Assembly (NCBI RefSeq): GCF_036178145.1
Contig: NZ_CP108067.1
Span: forward strand, 8,013,001 to 8,077,000
Length of the DNA stretch: 64,000 bases
Reading direction: 5' to 3'
DNA from: Streptomyces sp. NBC_00273
GTDB lineage: Bacteria > Actinomycetota > Actinomycetes > Streptomycetales > Streptomycetaceae
Under the pieces are notes generated by a model. The model was given only the letters and a program-made list of their open reading frames with translations, made no database searches and was not told the origin of the DNA. Shown in pieces: positions 18,285 through 27,312 of this stretch; the stretch's first letter is position 1, and the number at the start of each line of letters is the position of its first letter. The position numbers and the translations under genes are program-made.

Positions 18285-19250
18285 TCATGCGACGAGTGTG
18301 ATCCGGCGCTCCGCGGAGAAGGATCCCCAGTTGCCGTCCGGGAGCCTGGCCCGCAGTTTCACGGCCCAGACCGTGCCGGTCGGCTCGGCCACCGCGAGCC
18401 GGTGCTCCGCCCGGCCGCTGGGCACCGCACCCGCTCCGAACTGGATGACGGTCGTGGGCACTCCGTTGACGTACAGCTCGTACTCGGTGGTCAGGTCGCC
18501 GGTGTCCGGGGCGGTCCACGTCAGTGTGACGGCGCCCGGGGAGGCGGTGGCGGCGAATTCGGCGGGTGCCGTGCCGGGGCCGTCGCCGGAGGCCGGCGGG
18601 GTCGTCACGTCCACCGCCGGACCGTCGGGGGAGGAGTTGTCCGCCCCGTCGCGGGCCCGGACGGTGAAGGTGTAGACGGTGTCCGGCCGGAGGTCGTTCA
18701 GGGCCGTGGCGCTCTCGCCGGGGCCGGCGGTGTGGATGCGGACGCCGCCCTGGTAGACGTCGTAGGCCGTGACGCCCGTGTCGTCGGTCGCCGCCGTCCA
18801 GGACACCTGGGCCGACCGGGGGCCGGTCGCCCGGGCGGTGGTGGCGGCGGGGGCGGTGGGGGCCGTGCGGTCCTCGGCTTTGGCGGCGGGGGTGGTCACC
18901 CGGGCGGCCGGGCCGGGGCCGGAGAGGTTCCCGGCGGCGTCCTTGGCCCGGACCGTGAAGGCGTAACCGGTCTGCGGGGCGAGGCCGGTGATGTCCACCA
19001 TGGTCTTCTCGGCGGGGAGCTCGCGGACCAGGCGGTCGGCTTCGAAGACCTGGTAGCCGGCCACCCCGTCCCGGTCGGCCGCCGCGTCCCACATGACGTG
19101 CACGCTGGTGGCGCTGCCGGCCTGGGCGGTCAGTCCGGCGGGGGCGGGCGGGGGTTCGGTGTCGGGCGCGGTGCATGCCGTGAGGCCGGTGGTTCCGGCG
19201 ATGCCTGCGACGGCCAGGCAGAGGGCGAGCGTGGGGGCGCTGCGTCGCAC
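18285..19250 (-). CDS. Lipoprotein with three fibronectin type III domains
   Basis: 321 aa. The N-terminus is a lipoprotein signal with the lipobox LTAC (Cys26). Three FnIII modules follow at roughly 35-120, 130-215 and 225-320, recognisable from PPPAPAGLTAQ, YQVFEADRL, TDDTGVTAYDVYQGG and TEYELYVNGV with Trp and Tyr at the usual strands. FnIII modules accompany secreted chitinases and other polysaccharidases in actinomycetes, but no catalytic domain is present here. GAGGAAGG precedes the GTG start. A DasR-like site lies just upstream. Confidence 0.82.
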   Translation of the reverse strand: MRRSAPTLALCLAVAGIAGTTGLTACTAPDTEPPPAPAGLTAQAGSATSVHVMWDAAADRDGVAGYQVFEADRLVRELPAEKTMVDITGLAPQTGYAFTVRAKDAAGNLSGPGPAARVTTPAAKAEDRTAPTAPAATTARATGPRSAQVSWTAATDDTGVTAYDVYQGGVRIHTAGPGESATALNDLRPDTVYTFTVRARDGADNSSPDGPAVDVTTPPASGDGPGTAPAEFAATASPGAVTLTWTAPDTGDLTTEYELYVNGVPTTVIQFGAGAVPSGRAEHRLAVAEPTGTVWAVKLRARLPDGNWGSFSAERRITLVA

Positions 19251-19569
19251 GGGGTGCCTTCCTCGGCTTCCTTAATGGTCTAGACATATATGGCACGGCG
19301 GGCGGGACCCCGACAAGCCCCCTGCGCCCGACGGTCCGCGGTGTGCCCGGGTTCGTGTTCTTCTGTGCCCGCAGGGCCCGGCCGTCCGCACCACACCCCG
19401 GTGGTCGGCGGCACGTGGCCGGCGGCCGGTGCGACCGTACGACCGACCGGGACGGGATCGTCAAGGACCGACCGGCCGTCACGGACCGTCAACACCCGTA
19501 CGGCGGACACGTCTTTCGCTCGAAGGCACCCCCTCCTGCGCCACCATGACGGCGAGTAAGGAGGTTTCG
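19251..19569. other. Divergent intergenic region
   Basis: 319 bp between the FnIII lipoprotein (minus) and a small membrane protein (plus). The end next to the lipoprotein holds the AT-rich DasR-like site. The end next to the membrane protein holds AAGGAGG directly before ATG 19570. No gene with a plausible ribosome binding site and product is seen in between. Confidence 0.6.
19274..19289 (-). promoter_or_regulatory. Candidate DasR-responsive element (dre)
   Basis: TGGTCTAGACAT at 19276-19287 contains the core TGGTCTAGAC of the known DasR consensus (TGGTCTAGACCA). It is about 25 bp upstream of the lipoprotein start and abuts a TATATG that could be its -10 box. DasR is the GntR regulator of GlcNAc/chitin genes. 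Repression by DasR is inferred from this match. Confidence 0.6.
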
Positions 19570-19764
19570 ATGGTGATTTCCCTCTCGGTGGTCGTCCTGC
19601 TCTTCATCCTGGCCTGGATCTTCCTGCGCAGCGGCGGTCTCAAGTTCTCCCACGCCGTCGTCTGCGCGCTGCTCGGCTTCTACCTCGCGAGCAGCAGCAT
19701 GGCCGCGACCATCCACGACGGCCTGACGGCCACCGCGCACGTCGTGTCCAGTCTCAATCCTTGA
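19570..19764 (+). CDS. Small conserved membrane protein
   Basis: 64 aa, MVISLSVVVLLFILAWIFL... The first 19 residues form one transmembrane helix, and KFSHAVVCALLGFYLASSSMA forms a second. The pattern LRSGGLKFSHAVVCALLGFYLASSS is conserved in a streptomycete family of unknown function. The ATG at 19570 is chosen because AAGGAGG is 6 nt upstream. An upstream ATG in the same frame would place that ribosome binding site inside the gene. Confidence 0.7.
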   Translation: MVISLSVVVLLFILAWIFLRSGGLKFSHAVVCALLGFYLASSSMAATIHDGLTATAHVVSSLNP

Positions 19765-19893
19765 TCGACTGTTGCGCCTTCGTGAATCATCCGGCCCGTC
19801 CATGGACTCCTCGAGCGGTGCGATCTAGCGTCTGGCGGCGGCGCGACATCAGACGCAATGTCAACAACGCTGAGAGAAACGGAGGAAGTCCGG

Positions 19894-21459
19894 ATGTTCC
19901 GAAGATCGCTGAACTGCGCCGTGCTGCCCGTCGTCGCCGCCCTCACGGTGATGTACGGCGGCTCGCCGGCCCAGGCCGAGGAGATACCCAAGGCCCCCGG
20001 CCACCGTCTCGTCACCCACTACGACGGCGCCCCCGCGGCCGCCGCCCCACTGCCCGGCGAGGCGCCGCCGCAGCACCCCTTCCTCGCACCCAACGGTCGC
20101 AGCGGCATGCACTCCGACGCGGCGGGCAGCGCCACCTCCCCCTGGTCGGGGCCGCTCGGCAAGAACCCGAAGGTGACCAGCGAGAAGATCGCCGCACTCG
20201 GCGGCGAGTGCGCGACCGCGACCTTCGACTCGGCCGGCCGGCTCGTCACGGTGTGCGGCACCTTCTCCGGCTTCAAGGTCAAGCTCCTGGAGCCCCGTAC
20301 GCTCGCCACGCTCGCGGAACACCAGCTCCCGCAGCGCTCCTCGACGGTCGAGGCGATCACCTCGCTCGACTTCGCGAAGATCTTCAAGGACACCTCGGGC
20401 GGCGCCTACTTCTACCTGGACGACCAGGACCGTGCCGTGCTGGCCGACTCCCGCCAGCACATCCTGCGCCTGGCCCACTCCCAGAACCCCGACGGAAGTT
20501 GGAAGTTCACGGTCGACGACGACTGGGACCTCACCGGGCAGGTCCCGCACGACTGCGTGACCTGGACCAACCTGTGGCCCAGCGGTACCTGTGACCCCGT
20601 CACCTCGGTGATGCCCGACTGGAACGGCCGCATCTGGTGGGTCACCCGCCAGGGCCGGGTCGGCACGGTGGATCCGGCGACCTCGCAGATCCGCTCGGTC
20701 CAGCTGCGGGGCGAGGAGATCCAGAACTCCTTCTCGGTCGCCGAGGACGGTGTCTCCATCGTCTCCGACCACGCGCTCTACAGCTTCCGTGCCGCTGCCG
20801 ACGGCACCCCCGAGATCCAGTGGCGCCAGACGTACGACCGGGGAACGGCGTCCAAGCCCGGTTCGGTCAACCAAGGTTCGGGCACCACCCCGGACCTCTT
20901 CGGTCAGGGCTACGTCGCCATCACCGACAATGCCGACGACCGGATGAACGTCCTGGTCTACAAGCGGGGCGTGGACGTACCCGCCGACCGGCGGCTGGTC
21001 TGCAAGGTGCCGGTGTTCGGCTCCGGCGCCTCGACCACCGACAACTCCCTGATCACCTGGGGCAACAGCATCGTCGTCGAGAACAACTACGGCTACGAGA
21101 CCCCCACCACCCTGCTGCTGGGCAAGTCCGTCGTGGGCGGAGCGGCCCGCATCGACGTCCGCGCCGACGGCAGCGGCTGCGACACGGTCTGGGAGAGCGC
21201 GATCCGCGCTCCCTCCGTGGTCCCGAAGCTGTCCACCGCGAACGGGCTGCTCTACTTCTACGAGAAGGAGCCGAACGCCTGGGGCATCGACGCCTGGTAC
21301 CTCACGGCCGTGGACTTCCGCACGGGCGAGCGCCGCTGGCGGCAGCTGACCGGCACCGGTCCGCTCTACGACAACAACTGGGCCCCGATCACCCTCGGCC
21401 CCGACGGCACCGCGTACGTCGGTGTCTTCAACGGCATCGTCGCGGTCCGCGACAACTGA
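19894..21459 (+). CDS. Secreted beta-propeller protein of unknown function
   Basis: 521 aa. Residues 1-28 are a Sec signal peptide ending SPAQAEE. The mature part has repeated strands with GRIWWVTRQGRVGTVD, DGVSIVSDHALYSF and LGPDGTAYVGVFNGIVAVRDN, resembling a PQQ-type propeller fold. GGAGGAAG (19881-19888) precedes the ATG. An imperfect repeat, GCGTCTG/CAGACGC (19828-19856), lies in the promoter region and may be an operator. No catalytic residues can be named. Confidence 0.7.
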   Translation: MFRRSLNCAVLPVVAALTVMYGGSPAQAEEIPKAPGHRLVTHYDGAPAAAAPLPGEAPPQHPFLAPNGRSGMHSDAAGSATSPWSGPLGKNPKVTSEKIAALGGECATATFDSAGRLVTVCGTFSGFKVKLLEPRTLATLAEHQLPQRSSTVEAITSLDFAKIFKDTSGGAYFYLDDQDRAVLADSRQHILRLAHSQNPDGSWKFTVDDDWDLTGQVPHDCVTWTNLWPSGTCDPVTSVMPDWNGRIWWVTRQGRVGTVDPATSQIRSVQLRGEEIQNSFSVAEDGVSIVSDHALYSFRAAADGTPEIQWRQTYDRGTASKPGSVNQGSGTTPDLFGQGYVAITDNADDRMNVLVYKRGVDVPADRRLVCKVPVFGSGASTTDNSLITWGNSIVVENNYGYETPTTLLLGKSVVGGAARIDVRADGSGCDTVWESAIRAPSVVPKLSTANGLLYFYEKEPNAWGIDAWYLTAVDFRTGERRWRQLTGTGPLYDNNWAPITLGPDGTAYVGVFNGIVAVRDN

Positions 21460-21463
21460 CGGA

Positions 21464-21505
21464 CGAGCCGCCCGCCGCCGGACACCCCTGGCAGCGGGCG
21501 GCTCG
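21464..21505 (+). terminator. Terminator after the beta-propeller gene
   Basis: CGAGCCGCCCGC (21464-21475) pairs perfectly with GCGGGCGGCTCG (21494-21505), a 12-bp stem starting 5 nt after the stop. Confidence 0.8.
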
Positions 21506-21639
21506 ATCACAGAATCAGCGCCGCGCTCGGAGGCACGCTGGTCGGGCACACGGCCGCTGGCGCCTCACGTTGGCGCTGGTCGTGGCGCTGATCGATGCCC
21601 GTGTTCAGCGGGCTGTTCCCGGTACCGGCCGGGACCTCG

Positions 21640-22779
21640 TCAGAGTGCCGCCCGGCGGCGCCATTCCTCGGCGAGCAGCCGGTAGGAGTTCACCCGGTCC
21701 GCGTGCCCGTGCGTGATCGTGGTGATCAGCAGTTCGTCCGCGCCGGTCGCCACCTGGAGCCGCTCCAGGTGATCGGCGACGGTGCGCGCGGAGCCGACGA
21801 ACCGGGTCTCCAGACGGTCGGCGACCAGCAGCCGGTCCGCATCGGTCCACGGCAGGGCCCGTGCCTCGGCCGGGGTGGGATAGGAGATGGCCCCCTCGGC
21901 CGTCCGGATGCTGCGTACCCAGGCCCCGTACCCGGTGGCCAGTTCGTGCGCCGTCTCCTCGTCCTCGGCCACCACCACGTCGGCGGACACCGTCAGGTAC
22001 GGCCGGTCCAGCTCGGCCGACGGCTTGAAGGCGGCCCGGTACCCCGCGGCCGCGTCCAGCACCGCCGCCGGACTGACGTGGTAGTTGGCCGCGAACCGGA
22101 GCCCGTTGCGACCCGCCGTCTCCGCGCTCACCCCGCCGCTGCTGCCCAGGATCCACACCTCTACGTCGGCCCCCTCGCCGGGGACGGCATGCGCCTCCAC
22201 CCCCTCCGGCGAGCGGTACTCGCCCCGCAGCAGCGCGAGCACGTCGTCGACCTGCTCGCCGTACTCCTGCGGCTCGGCCCCCGGCAGGTTCAGCAGCTTC
22301 TGCTGGAGGGCCACCCGCGGATGGCCCAGCAGATGGGCGAAGGAGAACGGGTCGGGGATCCGCAGCCCGTTCGGGGCGTACCCGTCCACGACCGGGGGGA
22401 CCGGCGCCGGCCCGCCCGGACCGTCGGACGGCCGGGGCCGGCCCGCCGAGCGGCCCAGCCCCAGGTCGATGCGCCCGGGATGCAGCGCGTCGATCAGGCC
22501 GAACTCCTCGACGGTCGACAGCGCGGTGCGGTGCCCGAGCTGCACCGCGCCCGAGCCGAGCCGGATGGTCGAGGTCGCGGAGGCGGTCAGCGCGAGCAGG
22601 ACCGCCGGCGAGGTCCCGGCGACCCCGGGATTGAGGTGGTGCTCGGCGAACCAGTAGCGGGCGTAGCCGAACTCCTCGGCCCGCCGGGCGAGATCGATGC
22701 TGCGGTGCAGGGCTTCGGCGGCGGTGGAACCGGAGGAGACGGGGACGAGGTCGAGGACCCCGAGGGGGATGCCGGGCAT
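21640..22779 (-). CDS. LLM-class flavin-dependent oxidoreductase (MsnO8-type)
   Basis: 379 aa. It starts MPGIPLGVLDLVPVSSGST, as in luciferase-like alkanal monooxygenases of the MsnO8 group, with YARYWFAEHHLNPGVAGTSPAVLLA and RIDLGLGRSAG typical of the flavin-binding TIM barrel. Such enzymes use reduced FMN and oxygen. TAAGGAG lies 7 nt before the ATG. It is the last gene of the minus-strand organosulfur run. The exact substrate is unknown; desulfonation is inferred from the neighbourhood. Confidence 0.85.
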   Translation of the reverse strand: MPGIPLGVLDLVPVSSGSTAAEALHRSIDLARRAEEFGYARYWFAEHHLNPGVAGTSPAVLLALTASATSTIRLGSGAVQLGHRTALSTVEEFGLIDALHPGRIDLGLGRSAGRPRPSDGPGGPAPVPPVVDGYAPNGLRIPDPFSFAHLLGHPRVALQQKLLNLPGAEPQEYGEQVDDVLALLRGEYRSPEGVEAHAVPGEGADVEVWILGSSGGVSAETAGRNGLRFAANYHVSPAAVLDAAAGYRAAFKPSAELDRPYLTVSADVVVAEDEETAHELATGYGAWVRSIRTAEGAISYPTPAEARALPWTDADRLLVADRLETRFVGSARTVADHLERLQVATGADELLITTITHGHADRVNSYRLLAEEWRRRAAL

Positions 22780-22790
22780 GGCCGGACTCC

Positions 22791-23837
22791 TTAAAGATCG
22801 GGGAAGCAGGGGTCGGGTATTGCGCGGCGCAGGGCCGGCGCGATGTCCGACTGGAAGAGTTCGAGCGAGGCGCGGTGGTCCGCCTCGGCCAGCCCGCCCG
22901 CCTCGGCCTGCAGGTGCAGGGCCGTGTGGCCGAAGGCCTCGTGGTAGCGGTGCACCTTCTCGATCACCTGCTGGGGGCTGCCGATCAGCGCCGAGCTCCG
23001 CTCGACGAAGTCCTCCAGGGTCGGGAAGACGGGGGCCGCGCCCAGCTGTTCGTGGAAGGCGAGGTAGCGCGCGAACGCCGGCCGGTACGCCGCGACCGCC
23101 TGCTGCGAGGTGCGGGCCGCGTGGTAGCCGGCCGTGCCCGCGCCGACCACGGCCCGCGCCGGATCGTGCCCGTAGTGCTCCCAACGCTCCCGGTAGTGGC
23201 GGATCAGCTCCGCGTACGGACCGATCGGGTGGGTGACGTTCGCCGAGAACAGCGGGTCGCCGTAACGGGCTGCGAGATCGACCGACTCCCGGCTCGTGGC
23301 ACTGCCGTGCCAGACCCGCAGGGCCCGTTGGAACGGCCGCGGCAGCACCTCCGCACCGCTCAGCGCGGGCCGGAAGCGCGGCTGCGCGCTCACCTCGTCC
23401 TCCCGCCAGATCCGGCGGAACAGCTCGTAGCCCTCGGCGTTGCGTTCCCACTGGTCCTCGGGGGACACCTGGAACAGATCGCGCTGCGCCGTGCCGTTGC
23501 CCTTGCCGATCATCAGCTCCAGGCGCCCGTCGCTGAGGTGGTCGAGCGTCGCGTAGTCCTCGTACGCCCGCACCGGGTCGAGCAGGCTCAAGGTGGTGAC
23601 GGCGGTGAACAGCCGGATCCGGCGGGTCAGCGCGGCGATGTGGCTGAGCACCACGGGCGGCGAGGAGGACAGGAACGGCCGCTCGTGGCGCTCGCCCACG
23701 CCGAAGCCGTCGAAGCCGAGCTCCTCCGCCAGCAGGGCGGCGGCGACCACCTCGCGGAACCGCTCCCGGGTGGGCTTCAGCCGACCCGTCGCCGGGTCGG
23801 GAGAGTCCGTGATCAAGGTGATGGCGAGGAACTTCAC
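22791..23837 (-). CDS. LLM-class flavin-dependent oxidoreductase
   Basis: 348 aa starting at a GTG that overlaps the stop of the preceding monooxygenase gene, so translation is coupled. The luciferase-like barrel shows FGVGERHERPFLSSSPPVVLSHIAALT, LDHLSDGRLELMIGKGN and WHGSATSRESVDLAARYGDPLFSANVTHP. It probably oxidises a small organosulfur or related compound with FMNH2 supplied in trans. It is one of four LLM enzymes within about 5 kb. No flavin reductase is seen in this operon. Confidence 0.83.
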   Translation of the reverse strand: MKFLAITLITDSPDPATGRLKPTRERFREVVAAALLAEELGFDGFGVGERHERPFLSSSPPVVLSHIAALTRRIRLFTAVTTLSLLDPVRAYEDYATLDHLSDGRLELMIGKGNGTAQRDLFQVSPEDQWERNAEGYELFRRIWREDEVSAQPRFRPALSGAEVLPRPFQRALRVWHGSATSRESVDLAARYGDPLFSANVTHPIGPYAELIRHYRERWEHYGHDPARAVVGAGTAGYHAARTSQQAVAAYRPAFARYLAFHEQLGAAPVFPTLEDFVERSSALIGSPQQVIEKVHRYHEAFGHTALHLQAEAGGLAEADHRASLELFQSDIAPALRRAIPDPCFPDL

Positions 23838-25216
23838 GAGGCCGGGTCCGGGGCTGGAGCTGGAACCGGCGCCGGGGTCGCGAGGCCGAGGTGGTCGCGC
23901 AGGGTGGTGCCCTCGTACTCGGTGCGGAAGACCCCCCGCTCCTGGAGCAGCGGTACGACCGAGTCCGCGAAGCCGTCCAGACCGCCCGGGGTGATGTGGG
24001 GGACGAGGATGAAACCGTCGGCGGCGTCCGCCTGCACCAGCGTGTTGATCGACTCGGCGATCGTGGCGGCCGATCCGACGAAGGTCTGGTCGGCGGTGGT
24101 CCTGATGACCAGCTCGCGGATCGACAGGCTCTTGGCCCGGGCCAGCTCGCGCCACTGCCGGGCGGTGGCGAGCGGATCGCGGAACTGCCGTACGCTCGCC
24201 CGCCCGAGGGCGATGGTGTTCTCCCCGACCAGGGGGTCGACTTCGGGCAGCGGGCCGTCCGGGTCGTAGGCGGACAGGTCCCGGTTCCACACGTGCTCCA
24301 GGTACTTGATCGCGGTCTGCCCGCTGACCTGGAGGCGGCGCACCTCGTGCGCGAGTTCCCGTGCCTGCGCGTCGGTGTCCCCGAGGACGAAGGTGGCCGC
24401 GGGCAGGATCTTCAACTGGTCGTGGGTACGGCCGTGCCCCGCCAGCCGGCCCTTGACGTCCGCGTAGAACTCCCGCCCCGCGTCGAGGGTTCCGTACCGG
24501 CCGAAGATCGCGTCGGCACCGGCTGCGGCGAACTCCCGGCCCTCCTCGGAGTCCCCCGCCTGGAAGATCACCGGCCGGCCCTGCGGGCTGCGCGGCACGT
24601 TGAAGTGGCCCTCGATGTCGAAGTGCCGGCTCCGATGGGCGAAGGCACCTGCCCGCGCGTCGCGCAGGAAGGTGCCGGAACCCGCGTCGGCGGCGATCTC
24701 GGAGCCGTTCCACGAGTCGAACAGCACGTTGGCGGTGGCCAGGAACTCCTGGGCGCGGGAGTAGCGGTCCTCACGCGGCAGGAACCCGCCGCGCCGGAAG
24801 TTCTCGCCGGTGAAGGAGTCCCAGGAGGTGACCACGTTCCAGGCGGCCCGGCCCTGCGACAGGTGGTCGAGCGTCGCGAACTGGCGGGCCACCTCGTAGG
24901 GCTCGTTGAACGTGGAGTTGATGGTGCCGGTCAGGCCCAGGCGCTCGGTCACCGCGGCCAGGGCGGCGAGCACCGTAAAGGTGTCGGGCCGGCCCACCAC
25001 GTCCAAGTCGTATATCTCACCGCCCTGTTCGCGCAGCCGAAGCCCCTCCGCGAGGAAGAGGAAGTCGAACTTGGCGCGCTCGGCCGTCTGCGCGAAGTGG
25101 ATGAACGAGTCGAAGTCGATGTGGCTGCCGGCCGCCGGGTCGCTCCACACCGTGGTGTTGTTGACGCCCGGGAAGTGGGCCGCGAGATGGATCTGCTTGA
25201 GCGGCTTGCTGCTCAT
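23834..25216 (-). CDS. NtaA/SnaA/DszA-family FMN-dependent monooxygenase
   Basis: 460 aa with clear NtaA/DszA signatures: IHLAAHFPGVNNTTVWSDP at the start, FDFLFLAEGL, NEPYEVARQFATLDHLSQGRAAWNVVTS, ENFRRGG and RPVIFQAGDSEEGREFAA. Family members oxidise nitrilotriacetate, pristinamycin II precursors, dibenzothiophene sulfone or sulfonates, using FMNH2. In this setting a sulfur-scavenging substrate is likely, but that is inference. GGAAGGA precedes the ATG. The stop overlaps the next GTG. Confidence 0.9.
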   Translation of the reverse strand: MSSKPLKQIHLAAHFPGVNNTTVWSDPAAGSHIDFDSFIHFAQTAERAKFDFLFLAEGLRLREQGGEIYDLDVVGRPDTFTVLAALAAVTERLGLTGTINSTFNEPYEVARQFATLDHLSQGRAAWNVVTSWDSFTGENFRRGGFLPREDRYSRAQEFLATANVLFDSWNGSEIAADAGSGTFLRDARAGAFAHRSRHFDIEGHFNVPRSPQGRPVIFQAGDSEEGREFAAAGADAIFGRYGTLDAGREFYADVKGRLAGHGRTHDQLKILPAATFVLGDTDAQARELAHEVRRLQVSGQTAIKYLEHVWNRDLSAYDPDGPLPEVDPLVGENTIALGRASVRQFRDPLATARQWRELARAKSLSIRELVIRTTADQTFVGSAATIAESINTLVQADAADGFILVPHITPGGLDGFADSVVPLLQERGVFRTEYEGTTLRDHLGLATPAPVPAPAPDPAS

Positions 25217-25264
25217 GGTGGGTCCTTCCGGAGGGTCCGGGTCGGGCGGCGGGTCGGGCCGTGA

Positions 25265-26446
25265 TCAGGCTGCGGGCCGCGCGTAACGGTTGGCCGGGCG
25301 GTCCAGCCCGAGCAGGCCGCGCAGGGTGTCCGCCTCGTACTCCTGGCGGAAGGCACCGCGCCGCTGCAGTTCCGGCACCAGCCCCCGGGTGAGGGCGGGC
25401 AGGTCGTGGGCGATCACCCCCGGCCGCAGCAAGAAGCCCGACAGGCCTGCCGCACGCCGTTCCAGGAGCAGGTCCGCCAACTGCCCGGGGCTCCCGGTGA
25501 AGACCGCGCCGTCACGGGCGTACGGGACGCCCGCGAGCGCGTCGAGACGTTCCAGGCGTGCGGCGGCCGCCGGAGCGTCCGCGTCGAGGAACACCGTGAG
25601 GTCCCCGAAGAGGTGCAGCGGGTCCGCCGCGAGCCCGGTCGCCTCCCGGGCCCGCCGGATCGCCGCCACGGCCGCCCGCGTACCGTCGCCGTCGCGCGCG
25701 GCCACGTACCCGACCTCTGCGGACCGGGCGATGAGCGCGTACGAGGCCTCGCCGTCGCCGGCCGCGCTGACGACGGGCTGCCCCTGCGGCGGGCGCGGGG
25801 TGATCGAAGGCCCCCTGACGCTGAAGTGACGGCCCTCGAAGTCGATGTGGTGCAGCTTCTCGCGGTCGACGAACCGGCCCGTGGCCACGTCCCGGATCTC
25901 CGCGTCGTCCTCCCAGCTGTCCCACAGCCGCCGGATCACCTCGACGTGGTCGGCGGCCTCCGCGTACAGCTCCCCGTCCGCGAACGGAGCGGTCCGCCGC
26001 CCGAAGTGCCGTGCCTCGTGGTCGAGCTCGGACACCTGGATCCGCAGGCCGGCCCGTCCCCGGCTCACGTGGTCGAGCGTGGCGATCGCCTTGGAGATGT
26101 GGAAGGGCTCGGTGTGGGTCGCCGTCACGGCCGGGACCAGCCCGATGTGCCGGGTCAAGGGTGCGACCCGGGCCGCGGTGAGCACCGCGTCCAGTCGCCC
26201 GCGGACCCGGTCCGTGCGCCCGTCGGGTCCGGTGGGCGAGGAGGACTGGAGGGCGAGGCCGTCCTCGAAGGTGATGAAGTCGAGCAGCCCGGTCTCGGCC
26301 TCGGCGGCGAGGCCGGCCCAGTAGCGGGCGGTGAAGAGCTCGGCGGGCCGGGCACCCGGCTCGCGCCAGGCGGCCGGGTGCCGGCCCGCGCCGTCGAGGG
26401 CGACGGCGAGGTGCAGGGGCGCCGGGGACGATGAGGAAACGGACAC
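25265..26446 (-). CDS. LLM-class flavin-dependent oxidoreductase
   Basis: About 393 aa from GTG 26446. AGGAAGG lies 11 nt upstream; an earlier in-frame TTG at 26506 would add 20 Ser-rich residues. The family pattern is LDFITFEDGLALQSS, TEPFHISKAIATLDHVSRGRAGLRIQVS and DFEGRHFSVRGPSITPRPPQGQPVVSAAGD. It is related to the NtaA-type neighbour, which points to an old duplication. It probably depends on FMNH2. A 48-bp gap separates it from the NtaA-like gene. Confidence 0.8.
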   Translation of the reverse strand: MSVSSSSPAPLHLAVALDGAGRHPAAWREPGARPAELFTARYWAGLAAEAETGLLDFITFEDGLALQSSSPTGPDGRTDRVRGRLDAVLTAARVAPLTRHIGLVPAVTATHTEPFHISKAIATLDHVSRGRAGLRIQVSELDHEARHFGRRTAPFADGELYAEAADHVEVIRRLWDSWEDDAEIRDVATGRFVDREKLHHIDFEGRHFSVRGPSITPRPPQGQPVVSAAGDGEASYALIARSAEVGYVAARDGDGTRAAVAAIRRAREATGLAADPLHLFGDLTVFLDADAPAAAARLERLDALAGVPYARDGAVFTGSPGQLADLLLERRAAGLSGFLLRPGVIAHDLPALTRGLVPELQRRGAFRQEYEADTLRGLLGLDRPANRYARPAA

Positions 26447-26577
26447 GGAGAATTGCGCCTTCCTGCTCGGCGTACGGGAAAGGGAAGCCGATGCGGGATC
26501 ATGCAATTGGGCGGCCCGTCATCAATTTCTTTCGAAAACGCTACGCCCGATAGCGGTGCCATACAATGACCGCAATA

Positions 26578-27312
26578 TTAAGAGAATTTGGCGGTGGTGT
26601 TGCCCGGGGCCCGGACGGCCAGGAAGAAGGGCCGGCGGCGCAGGGTGAAGCCGATCGACTCGTAGAGCCGGATCGCACGCGTGTTGCTCGCCGCGGTGTG
26701 CAGGAACGGGACTTCGCCGCGTTCCCGGATGCCCGCGGCAACGGCTCGCACCAGCTTCGTCGCCAGGCCCTGGCCGCGGTGGTCGGGATGGGTGCACACC
26801 GCGCTGATCTCGGTCCAGCCGGGCGGACGCAGCCGCTCCCCGGCCATGGCGACCAGCCGGCCCTGCCGGCGGATGCCGAGGTAGGTGCCCAGCTCGACGG
26901 TGCGGGGCAGGAAGGGCCCGGGCTCGGTCAGCCGGATCAGTTCGAGGACCTCCGGCACGTCGGCGGCGCCCAACCGGACCGCCTCCGGGGCCGGCTCGGC
27001 GCGCAGCGAGGCGTCGACGAGCTGGACGCCCTGGATCCGCCCGACGGTCTCCCACGCGTCGGGCGGGGTCAGCACCCCGGCGAGCGAGGCGACCTCGCCG
27101 TCGCCGACCAGCGCGCGCAGGTCGGCCCAGGAACGCGGGTCGCCCGGGTCGGCGAGGGCGGCGAAGGGCGAGACGTCCGGGGAGTAGCGGGCGGCGCGGG
27201 AACCGCCGCCCGCCGGGTACTCGGCGAAGGCGGTGTGCGCGCCGGACAGGGCGGCCCAGGCCGGGTTGTCCAGCACGTGGGGGGACAGCGAGGTGTGCGC
27301 GGGGGTGCTCAT
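26578..27312 (-). CDS. GNAT-family N-acetyltransferase
   Basis: 244 aa. The C-terminal half is the GNAT fold with the acetyl-CoA loop VCTHPDHRGQGLATKLV and the downstream AASNTRAIRLYESIGF (FR47-like). The N-terminal half is a degenerate second module. The ATG overlaps the stop of the ABC binding-protein gene (ATGA), so it is coupled to the transporter. Acetylation of an imported amine or a sulfur-containing amino acid is a reasonable idea. Nothing in the sequence specifies the acceptor. Confidence 0.85.
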   Translation of the reverse strand: MSTPAHTSLSPHVLDNPAWAALSGAHTAFAEYPAGGGSRAARYSPDVSPFAALADPGDPRSWADLRALVGDGEVASLAGVLTPPDAWETVGRIQGVQLVDASLRAEPAPEAVRLGAADVPEVLELIRLTEPGPFLPRTVELGTYLGIRRQGRLVAMAGERLRPPGWTEISAVCTHPDHRGQGLATKLVRAVAAGIRERGEVPFLHTAASNTRAIRLYESIGFTLRRRPFFLAVRAPGNTTAKFS

